Assembly: GCA_030998225.1 (NCBI GenBank)
Contig: JAPYXD010000698.1
Location: 1,901,001-1,965,000, forward strand
DNA length: 64,000 nucleotides
Reading direction: 5' to 3'
From: Diplolepis rosae
Taxonomy: Eukaryota > Arthropoda > Insecta > Hymenoptera > Diplolepididae
A program made the position numbers and the translations under genes. This document shows positions 1 to 9,700 of this stretch, piece by piece; position 1 is the first letter of the stretch; the number at the start of each line of letters is the position of its first letter. The notes beneath the pieces are model-generated. The model made no database searches, was not told where the DNA came from, and was given only the letters and a program-made list of their open reading frames with translations.

Positions 1-377
1 AAAACGCGATCCCTCCACCACTTTTTCTTGACATTTAATAATCTGTCAAAAGTTAGAAAAACTTTAAAAACACGATAATCTTGGGATATTCTTTAATTAT
101 AAATAATTTGTTTTTTTTTTATACGCATGTACTGGTATTGGTCACTATTTAATTCGTGTCATGATATATTTTTGGGATTATTATATAATATTATTAATTA
201 GTGTTTTGTATAATGGTATTAATGTTTTCGATCGACATATCTTTACTGTGTAGTTTTAAGAGTTCTGTGTTCTAACTTTACTATACTGCATGCAAATATA
301 AGTAGATTATGATGATATACTTGAAAAATATTTTTTTGATAACGAGGCTTTTACAAATTAATTCATTGCTGATTCCC
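1..377. other. AT-rich intron sequence
   Basis: No coding signal or repeat boundary is seen here. It is inferred to be intron of the CaMKII gene, because all recognisable CaMKII exons lie downstream on the + strand and none of them encodes the kinase domain. Confidence 0.5.
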
Positions 378-381
378 TTAA

Positions 382-1129
382 GGGGATCCGCCACTTTTAA
401 CCCTTTGCGGTCGTATTAAGTTTATTCATAACATGTTTTGGTGGCTGAGAGTAGACATACGACCGCAAAAGGTTAATATTTTTACTTTTGAGTTTAGACT
501 ATCTATACAATTTTTTTCGTGTTTGGTATCTTTATTTAGAAACTTTTTGCGGGTGTTTGGAAATTCCAGCACCTTTATGTATTTAAAAACTAAAAATTTT
601 GAGTTTTTTGGGCATTTTTTTTTGGACATTTTTTTACTATGAATAACTATTTTGTTATTTAACCAATTGTCATGATTCTTTCTTTATTTTGTTCCTTACA
701 ATGTGTAGCAACTTTTTGGAAATGGAAAATAACGTAACATGACTGGAAAAAAGTTAAAAATAAAATAAAAAATTAATAAACATATCCTAAAATATAAAAA
801 AAAAATTTGTAGTTGTATATACATAAAGGCAATATATATATATATTGTGTTTTTATAGGGATACCTGTTATATACTATTTTCCATATATTTCAGAAATAT
901 TAGGAAATAAATCAACAAACTATTTTGTTTAAAAAGCTAATTTACGCTAAAAACGCGTTATTCGTAAATCGTAGTAACTTTTAATTTTATTTATTTTTCC
1001 AAGAAAAGAAAATCAGATTGCCCTGAAAATTTACATACATGCTCAAAAAAGTATAGGGAATAAAAAAATAACATTTTTGGAAAGTGTCAAAAAAATCAAA
1101 AGTATACCAATTAAAGGTGGCGGATCCTC
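382..1129. mobile_element. TTAA-flanked MITE, GGATCC family, copy 1
   Basis: The left end GGGGATCCGCCAC follows a TTAA (378-381). The right end is its inverse (GTGGCGGATCCTC, one mismatch) and precedes TTAA (1130-1133). There is no transposase. The TTAA duplication together with a GG start fits the Kolobok superfamily (target TTAA, termini beginning with purines), by inference only. Related copies in this window are at 5391-6029, 20565-21318, 56708-57595 and, interrupted, 60193-62884. A smaller TTAA-flanked element is inserted in it at 401-472. Confidence 0.75.
401..472. mobile_element. Miniature piggyBac-like element (72 bp)
   Basis: Sixteen-base inverted ends (CCCTTTGCGGTCGTAT and its inverse with one mismatch) are directly bounded by TTAA at 397-400 and 473-476. 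TTAA duplication plus termini starting CCC is the hallmark of piggyBac elements. At 72 bp it has no coding capacity. It lies inside the left end of the 382-1129 element, so it arrived later. Confidence 0.6.
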
Positions 1130-1166
1130 TTAAGGACGTGTGGTAAGGTCTGTCATTACTAATTAC

Positions 1167-1306
1167 ATACGACCGCTTTATTAATAAAATAATAATTTTA
1201 AAAAATTCTCCGAAGAAGACAGCAATGCAGGGAAATGTAACTCATTACTGTCTTCTCCGAAAAATTTGTTTAAATTAATATTTTAATTATAAAGCGATCG
1301 TGTATA
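1167..1306. repeat. Foldback (imperfect palindrome)
   Basis: The arm beginning ATACGACCGCTTTA is repeated inverted, ending TAAAGCGATCGTGTAT. The inner stem GAAGAAGACAG / CTGTCTTCTCC flanks a short loop near 1222-1248. The ACGACCGC core also occurs in the ends of the 401-472 element, so this may be a relic of a related miniature element. Confidence 0.5.
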
Positions 1307-1602
1307 ATTGGTGATGTCAGAGTCTAACATACGGCCTTAATTATTATATATATATATATATAATAACAATAAAAGTTTCAAAAGGCACGAAATCTTCTGT
1401 AGCTTGCATGAAAACATACGAAATAAGTAGTATGAAATTCCAGAATTATTAACTGTTTGATAATATGTAGAAAATGTTTACTATCCTATGTTTAAACAAT
1501 TTAATATTTTCAAATTATACCTCAATAGAGATGGCAAACAATGGACAGAAGTCCCAAGCAATCTCCGCTGGAAACTCGCGGATGAATAGGAGCTAACGTC
1601 GG

Positions 1603-3063
1603 ATGGCTAGTTTCATCACAAACAAATATTTGGAACAACCTCTGCCTACAAACTGTGCAAATGACGAGGAAGCTAAAATGCCTTTTGGACCACCAAAGCC
1701 CCGAAATAGATCACAACAACAGATCCAAAGAGCATCAGCTTGGAAAGAGAAAAGAAACAATGCTCTTTTCACATCAACAGCGCGTGAAACTTCAGATCCT
1801 GCAGAAATGCCACCTACAGTAGTAAAAGCGAAGACTAGAAAGTCAATCGAAGAAGAACTCTATCAGGATGGACCCATGCAGGGAACGCGACCCTTGAAGC
1901 ATTTTTATTCTCAGAACATGGATTTTTCAACTTTCCCAGTGTTATTAGAGACAGTTTATGATAGTTTGGAGATTGAAAACTCCATAATCCGAAGGCAAAT
2001 GCCGTATTGCGCCTTTCAGCATACGATGACCAGCTTGCTGAATATCGTGATAATTGATCACGCCAAATCAGTTAATGCTGAAGACAGATACTCAGGACAA
2101 GTATCACCTATGAATCTTGTCACTGAAGTTACTGTAATACCTGCTCCAATAGCAGAGTATTTTAGTATGATATCAAACGCTACTACACCTCAAGGCGATA
2201 ACGTATTAACTAACATACCTGTGGGTGGTGTGCCAAACCCCCATATTGCAGCAGCCGGTGATGTAGTTGAACAGACGGCTGGTGGCTTTGGCGTTTGTGG
2301 GGTAGCAAACCATAACTCCTACGAATGCTACGTTTCTCCGCTGATAACTTCCCGACTAGTTGAAGCTACACTTCAACAAAATCAAGATCACAACTTTGCA
2401 GACTGGGAACCTTTACCTGCTGGAATGACTCCGCCTAATGGAGTACCAAATAGGAACCTTCTAGGATATCGACAAGTCGAACGTCTTCGTTCAGAAGGAA
2501 TACAAACTCTTATGAATCTTCAATTTCCTGACGGTGACAACATGTCATCTCGAATCAGATGGTGTAGTGAATTGAATTGTAGAGTTTACGGAGTTCTCAG
2601 AACAATGGAGAACCGTTATAAGATGGCCTATGGAAAACCTAGACATGGAACGAATACCTCAACACTTGGATATATGAGCGTCATTAGTACTGCAGTTGCG
2701 GAATTACAGTGGAATACCCAAAGAGTCGCTGACTTTTCTGGACCCATCTATTCTTCAGTTGCACTTGGAAGTTCACAAACTTATCAAGTTTACCTGTTTG
2801 GCCTCAAGAGAGAAAGAACAGACCATGCTAGAGGATTCTGCTATACTGGTGCCGCCGGAATAGCATTGCCTGGTTGGATTGAAACTATGAATAGTAATTT
2901 TACTATGGTAGCACCCTTCAGTCCCACCATAGGCTATGATATGCCAGATCTGAGAGTGGCTCGTCATATGGAAACTACTCCTATTGAACACAGACCTCAT
3001 GCCCTGATTTTTTGGTTAACAAAAAACTTTATCATCAAAAAGGATGTTAAGAAACAAGGTTAG
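1603..3063 (+). CDS. Capsid-like protein, endogenous viral element
   Basis: This intronless ORF of 486 codons has base composition clearly richer in G+C than the AT-rich DNA around it. Residues 1-90 are polar and rich in Arg, Lys and Gln, as in RNA-binding capsid arms. The rest (about 100-486) is a globular region with many aromatic, Pro and Gly residues, no signal peptide and no membrane segment. The overall character recalls capsid proteins of double-stranded RNA, partiti-like viruses of arthropods, but I cannot name the family from the sequence alone. An ATG at 1531 with A at -3 is in frame and is separated from this ORF by a single TAA (1594-1596), so the ancestral start was probably 1531 and the copy is 5'-broken. 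Two short hairpins follow the stop. It lies in sense orientation inside what is inferred to be a CaMKII intron. Alternatives are a host-domesticated gene or an unknown transposon ORF. Confidence 0.6.
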   Translation: MASFITNKYLEQPLPTNCANDEEAKMPFGPPKPRNRSQQQIQRASAWKEKRNNALFTSTARETSDPAEMPPTVVKAKTRKSIEEELYQDGPMQGTRPLKHFYSQNMDFSTFPVLLETVYDSLEIENSIIRRQMPYCAFQHTMTSLLNIVIIDHAKSVNAEDRYSGQVSPMNLVTEVTVIPAPIAEYFSMISNATTPQGDNVLTNIPVGGVPNPHIAAAGDVVEQTAGGFGVCGVANHNSYECYVSPLITSRLVEATLQQNQDHNFADWEPLPAGMTPPNGVPNRNLLGYRQVERLRSEGIQTLMNLQFPDGDNMSSRIRWCSELNCRVYGVLRTMENRYKMAYGKPRHGTNTSTLGYMSVISTAVAELQWNTQRVADFSGPIYSSVALGSSQTYQVYLFGLKRERTDHARGFCYTGAAGIALPGWIETMNSNFTMVAPFSPTIGYDMPDLRVARHMETTPIEHRPHALIFWLTKNFIIKKDVKKQG

Positions 3064-3194
3064 GAAGCTCAAAACCTTATAGGTTTGAGATGTACCTTAG
3101 GAACACCTAAGATGCTTCTGGAAAACCAAAAATGTAGATGAAGGTAACGTCACGGTATGCTTTCTGATGCTTCTACTTACACTTCATTTCAGAA
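3064..3194 (+). other. Sequence after the capsid-like ORF with two small hairpins
   Basis: Just after the stop come two perfect 6-bp stems, AAACCT/AGGTTT (3072-3086) and CTTAGG/CCTAAG (3096-3111). The composition remains like that of the ORF until about 3190, where Penelope-like coding starts. It may be the 3' untranslated part of the captured viral RNA. Confidence 0.35.
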
Positions 3195-4091
3195 GAATCT
3201 CCTGAAAAAGTTGCAGGACAACACTCTCAAGGTTCTTAAGGGTCTCAATGATAATAATTTCTGAAAATATAAATTTCATAACAACCAATTCGCCTTAACG
3301 AATATTGTATTAGCAAAATGTTATGGTTTACCCAAAATTCACGAAAAAGATTTACCATTCCGCTCCATCATCTCTTTGATTAATAGTCCAATACATTTTT
3401 TAGCAAAAATTATATATCTTGATTTAAAAGAGAGTATAAAAGTCCCTAAATCTAACATAAATAATAGTTTCGAACTCAAAAAAAAATTAATATTTGTTAA
3501 CCTTGTCGACGATTATGTTTTAATTTTACTCAATGTTAGTTTATTGTTTACAAACATACCCTGTGATTTAATCCTGGAGAGCTTAGAGCGTAGATGCCAT
3601 CATATACATAACAATTTTAATATTCCTTTTAATAAAATAATTAATTGTAATAAATTTCTTTTTGATAACACGTATTTCACTTTTAACGACAAGATTTATA
3701 AACAAATTTTTGGCACTCCTATGGGTTCTCCAATTTCATCACTTTTCGCAAACATAGTAATAGATGACTTCGAAAATGATTGTTTACGAATTTTCAAAGA
3801 TAACCACAATTGCTTTCCTTTCTTTTATTATAGATGCGTCGATGACACTATTTTGTGTGTACAAAAAAACATATTGATTTAATTATCAATACTTTCAACT
3901 CCTATCACCAAAATTTACAATTTAAACATCAGGAACAAGTAAAAATTATTGATTACGAATCCGATTATAAAAAAAGATTAACATCTGAGATGATCCACAT
4001 AAAATGCAACCAATTTAATATTAACAAAAAAGAGGACATATTTACTTTAAACAGAATCTATTTACTATTATCAAAAAGATTAAATTCTTGA
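3195..4091 (+). pseudogene. Penelope-like retroelement, broken and internally deleted
   Basis: The translation shows reverse transcriptase motifs typical of Penelope-like elements, in order: YGLPKIH followed by a degenerate PLRPIVS-type segment (about 3319-3378), LFTNIP (about 3544-3561), GTPMGSPISSLFANIV (about 3712-3759) and the catalytic VDDT (about 3838-3849). An in-frame TGA lies at 3262-3264, and the frame shifts near 3860-3880. After the shift the protein jumps within a few dozen residues to SDYKKRLTSEMIHIK (about 3961-4005), a sequence typical of the far C-terminal end near the GIY-YIG endonuclease. The thumb and the endonuclease core are therefore missing. It cannot encode a functional enzyme. 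Confidence 0.8.
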
Positions 4092-5386
4092 TGGAATTTC
4101 AATTTGAACTTCTAACACATTGATACTTGTTTGTGTTGGTTTCTTCGTCAGAATTTATGCAATATACTCTCATCGGAATAGTCCTTTAGTATAAAAACGC
4201 TGTTTACTCACTATACACCGTCAATAAAGATGGACTCAGCTCCTAATAATTAACGATGTGTGACGCGTTAAAATAATTTTTAACTAATTTTTATCATGGT
4301 AATTATTGTTTGATTTTTCTTATTAATTTGTCATTCGTTTCATAAGATATTTGTGTTTTAAATGTTTTTCTGTGTTCTTTTCTTTCAATAAAGTATTTTT
4401 TTACCCTTACTGATCGCTACAAATCTTTCTAAGAATCCAATATTCTGTTTCCCTGGGATTTCATACTAAACTATTTTGAAACGAGAACATGATAGTATTT
4501 GCATCAATATTAGTGCATGTTAAATTTAACACGATTCATTTCCTCCTCTCTTCTCTCTGTTATAAATATTTAATCATATTCCTCGTGTAACTATTCATGT
4601 TTTACCTCGTTGCCTGTAGTTTTTTAATTTCTAATATAATCCAATCTCCATTTCTCCATAAACCCATAAGCTTCGAGATTGAAAAAGAAGTCAAAGTTCA
4701 AAATTTAAGCGTTTCTAGATTTTAAAAGTGCACTTAATTATACTTCTCGATTTCTTTTTAATGGCTTTTTTCCTCTATCGAAGTTCACCATATTATTATA
4801 ATTAATGCAAACATTAATTAACCCAAGCAAACGAAAGACACATCAAATCTTCATCGTTTATATTTTATAACTTTTCAATTACCCAACAGTTATCTCTTGA
4901 TTTTCGCCAAAATTTCAATCACACGACATCCAGACAGTTTTAAATTTTACATTACATTCAAGTTAATTACGATCTGGGAGACTAGCCTTTCATTAAAATA
5001 CATTAAAGAAAAGTTATTTAAATGAAACTATTATTGTTATTATACTTGAAATCTTGATATTTATTCCATATATAATTTAGTCTCTTCAACTAAAATGTCT
5101 GTCAAAGACACTTTTCTGGTTCTTATTAAAATATTTAGGAAATTAGGAATGAACAATTTATTGGCTTCAATCTCACAGATCAGTAAATAAGAACGTTCAG
5201 AATCCATGGAAATGAATCCGTCCGACTAAACGCGAATTAACATTACTGTGTTTGGTTGTACAATCATTTCGTAAGTATTCCTGATGTTCAAATCGATTAT
5301 GTTACGGTTACATTAATTTGCTTCCATTGTATGCAAGAAATAAATCTGATATTACTGAAATATCTATTCTAAATTGAAAAGCTTCA
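4092..5386. other. Intron stretch without recognised genes
   Basis: AT-rich sequence. The first 300 bases may still be 3' sequence of the Penelope-like element (AATAAA-type hexamers near 4225 and 4388), but no terminal repeat was found. No splice-phase-compatible exon was seen. Confidence 0.4.
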
Positions 5387-5390
5387 TTAA

Positions 5391-6029
5391 GGGGATCCGC
5401 CACCTTTAATATTTTTATTTTTTCAGTTTAGACCTTCCATATAATTTTGTTTATGTTTAGTACCTTTATTTAGAAAGGTTTTGGTTTTTTTTATAAATTC
5501 CAGTACCTTTATGTATTTTCAAACTAAAAATTTTGAGTTTTTTGGGAATTTTTTTGGACATTTTTACTTTAAATAACTTTTTTGTTTTTTAATCGATTGT
5601 CATAATTATTTTTTTATTTTATTCCTTACAATGTGTGACGATTTTTTGGGTGTGGAAAGCACTCTAGCTCAAAAAATAACTACAAAATTTTTTTTTATAT
5701 TTTAGGTCATTTTTTATTTTATTTTATTTATAACTTTTTTTTTCAATCATGTTAACTTATTTTCCATATCCAAAATTCTGCTACACATTGTGAGGGAAAA
5801 AAGAAAAAAAGAATCATAACAATTGGTTGAAAAACAAAAAAGTAATTCAAAGTTAAAAAATATCAAAAAAATGCCCAAAAAACTCAAAATTTTTAGTTTA
5901 AAAATACATAAAGGTGCTGGAATTTAAAAAAAAATCCAAAACCTTTCTAAATAAAGGTACTAAACATTTAAAAAATTATATGGATGGTCTTAACTCAAAA
6001 AATAAAAATATTAAAGGTGGCGGATCCCC
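5391..6029. mobile_element. TTAA-flanked foldback element, GGATCC family, copy 2
   Basis: The two halves of this 639-bp element are near-complete inverted copies of each other (arms of about 300 bp around 5705). The left end follows TTAA (5387-5390); the right end is followed by TCAA, a one-base variant of the target. The termini GGGGATCCGCCACC are the same as in the copies at 382 and 56708. Transcripts through it would fold into a long hairpin. Confidence 0.8.
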
Positions 6030-6637
6030 TCAAACATCAACGATATTTTGTTTACACTTGAAATATTTTGTATACTTGCCTAAATAATGGAAACAAAACA
6101 CTGAAAATACTCAACATTGATGTCGAAGTGAACGTGTGTATTGCTGTACAGAACATAATACACTATTTGATGTATTTTTCAATTTACAGAAATAAAATAA
6201 ACGCACGATAAAATACAATCAAATTTTTCTATTATCATCATATAATAAAATTAATATGGTAATATAAGATAATAGCAATTCTAGTTACTAATTACACTTT
6301 TGATTAATTTTACCAATGTACTTGGATATCAATCGTGCCTTTTTTTTACAAACACTGATGAATTACGATCTAAGTCGCTTATTTGGTTTTTAATAATACA
6401 AAGCAAAAAATTTTTATACTTGCTAAGAAAAATAAAAAATAGTAGCTTTTACTATCTTTAAATTTTATTCTGCTTTTTACATATTCTCAAGTTTTTTTAC
6501 ATTTCATTTAACTTTGAAATCAATGAAGGTTATATGGATATTTTTAAGAATTAATTTACTTATTCTTTATATAATCATTCTTGGCTAAATGTCGAGAATT
6601 CGTTTAACTATTTGTTAAAATTCTTTGCAATCTTTAG
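6030..6637. other. Intron stretch before a CaMKII exon
   Basis: AT-rich, no repeat boundaries seen. It ends in the splice acceptor CTTTAG at 6632-6637. Confidence 0.5.
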
Positions 6638-6727
6638 GTCGAAGTATCATTACGAAAAAGGGTGACGGATCTCAAGTAAAGGAATCCACCGATAGTAGCA
6701 CAACGCTAGAAGATGATGACGTGAAAG
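6638..6727 (+). CDS. CaMKII: CaMKII exon, start of variable linker
   Basis: It encodes [20 protein letters not shown] and the following acidic stretch ending DDDVK, matching the fly linker after the calmodulin-binding segment. The acceptor is CTTTAG and the donor AAAG|GTAGGG. It enters with two bases of a split codon and leaves one base (phase 1). Confidence 0.93.
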
Positions 6728-9700
6728 GTAGGGAAATATTATTTTTTATCATATGCTTTACTTGTAAACAAAACTGAAAAGCGTCTTTTATAATATAGCG
6801 TCTTATTTCGGAAAGGAAAACGCACTTGCCTTGTAAATTTTATCTTAAAAGTGGGCAAAATAATATTTTTAAAAGAAATGTATAACAACAAAAAAACAAG
6901 AAAGAAGTAAGATATTATAGAGAAGGTATTGTGAGATAAATAAAGATAATTAGGGTAGTCTTTTAATATACACTCAGAAAAATACTTGGTTAATTCAACC
7001 AAAGAATTTGTTTCATGCAATCAAGTATGGTTTTTTAGATATGATTTATTTGAATGAAACAAATATTTCAGTTTATTTGACCAAATTTTTTTCTGCGTGT
7101 AAGTATGAATATATTTTTATGATGTATTGATATCACTGTTAGAAATTAAATTTCTACCGTAATTTATCGAAATACGTGACTGGAGTTTTATTCAGTTACA
7201 GTTTCGAGAGGTTAAGATAGAATTTCAGAAAATTCAGTTACTTTTTAGTAAATTTAAAAATTTCAGTTACAATTCTGATACTTGTATCTAAAAATTCTGA
7301 AACTTGTAACAGTAATAATTTTATGTTTTGAGTAACTGAAGTTTTATGCAGTTACATGTAAATGAAAGTTTTGTTACAGTTTCGTAACTTTATGATGAAT
7401 TTTATAAAAATTTGGTTGCAGTTTGGTAGTTTTAAAATACATTTTATGAAAATTCAGTTAAGTTTGATAATATTAAGAAAAATTTCAGAAAAATCAGTAC
7501 ATTTTTCGCAATTTTAAGATACTTTTACTCAAAAACATCATAAATATCGTTATATTTTACGCTACCATTGTAACATACAAATTTTGCAAATTTCCAAACA
7601 TTTCTAACAGTGATTCTTATCAACTTCATATATTTTATCTTTCACTAAAAATTAATTAAATGTAAAAAGTTACATTTTTTCGTATCATTGTTAATTTCTG
7701 AGGTGGCGCTATCTTTCGCGAACTCTAATCATTTTTTTTTATAATCGAGAAATATATGAAATTACTCATTGTGTGTTGTAATATTATCTGTTGTGTGTAT
7801 TTACAATTTGATTTCATGTAGACAGGATTTACTAGATCCACCTTTGGTAGAATAACTTTATCATATAGAAACTTGCCTCGAATAGTTGTTCACTTCTCTC
7901 TTCTATTATAGCTTAACTCTATCTTTATTTTCGTACTACTGCGAAGCTATTGTTTTCAATTATAGTTGTATCTTGAAGTACTCAGTCTATCTGCTATTAG
8001 AAAAATCGAAAAAGTATGGTTCCTCTACTTTTTATATTTAAGAAAGTAGAAGAGACAATTTTGGGATACGAATTTCGTAAACTCATCTATTCGCCGATAA
8101 AGTGTTTTAGAAAATCGTGCAAATAATTTTTTGATCATAATAATTATCATCAAAGTTATCCTGTTGCTAGTCAAATATTCTGCTATGTGAATTTCACTGA
8201 TACAGAAGAAAAGTAATGTGTTTTTAAAAAATAGGGCACACAGAAAAGTATAGCCCATGTGAAAAATTCTGTTTTAATATTATCTGAGAAATTACTGTAG
8301 CTTTATTCTCTTAGTGTTAGTTTATCTCAGCTTTCTGCCTTAGATCATAAGTTGTTCACTGACGCGAAATCTTCGTTTCTACTTAATAATACGTTTTTTT
8401 TAAATATGAAAATTGTGGAATGTATTTTTTTGTTTTTCATAAATGTCTTAATAAATATGTATTCTATAAATATAATATTTCATTTTTGTGATGATAGATT
8501 ATATTTTTTATTTTAATGTGGTGAGCTATTTTATATAAGACAAAATGAAAATAATAAAATTTTAGCCACACTTTTCATATTTCTCTCTTTACACTTGGAG
8601 TAATTATTAGTACCAGTTGGAAGCTTATATGCTGTTGCGTGTTGATCTCGTTCCCAGTAGCTTGATTTGAGGAACAGTTTTTAACATACATACTATACAC
8701 TTACATTTTAAGATCCATTCAAGCATCCAATTCACATCAGTTAATCTCTCTACACATCTACTAATGCACGTTCACATATTTACTCACACATTCTTGCACA
8801 CTGAACATGCCCTAAACTCTTTTCAGTGATTGCCTTTTTGCAAAAAAAGTTTTGCTCAAGCGTCAATATACAAATATCTTATTATATCAAGTTTAATATG
8901 TCATTTCAAACATTTAAATTATCGTCATGCATTTGATTACTTACGGGTTAATAATTTATGTCCAGTGATTGAATTTTTGCTGTTTACTCAGTCAAAGGTA
9001 CACTGCTGTGCGAAAGTCGCCGAGCACTTGTTTTTAGCAATTCAAATAAAGCTTCTAATTTATAAAATACATAACAATGAATTTTTTTCATAGAATAATA
9101 AGGAAGGTATCAAAATTCTGCGTTTAATGGCCCCAAAACAAAGTGTTTTAGTCCATTATTAAAGAAGATATTCCGAAAGAAGTCAAGATTTCGAAGTTTT
9201 CTTAAATTTTAAACCACACTGAAAAAAACAGTATAGCTAAGAGAACTATATTTTGGTCCTCAGAACCAGAAAATATTGCTATACAAGTTCGTTGATATGA
9301 CAATACCATGTATAGCGATCGTAAAATAAATATTATGCCATCGTTATCGCTCTTGTGAATTTTCGCGTGTGATAAAACAATACGCGATACGCAAAAATGA
9401 TCTTTCAAAGAAAAAAAAAAAATGCTCCAAACAAATCGATAAACGCTTCGAAAAAACGCCTCGAAAAAAGACACTCATTCAAGAAAACTTTGAAATTTTG
9501 ACTTTTTTCGGAATATATTCGTTAATAATTGACTAAAACACTTCGTTTTGGGGTCATTAAATGCAGAATTTTGTTACCTTCCATGTTATTCTAAGGAAAA
9601 GATTCATTGTTAGGTATTTTATAAATTAGAAGCTTTTATGTGAATGGTTAAAAACAGGTGCCTGGAAACTTTTGCACAGCAGTGTAATTGATTTTCAGTT

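Noticed and set aside
426..642. Open frames on both strands (67-69 codons)
   Set aside because: They fall inside the TTAA element and its nested miniature; translations are Phe/Lys-rich with no motif.
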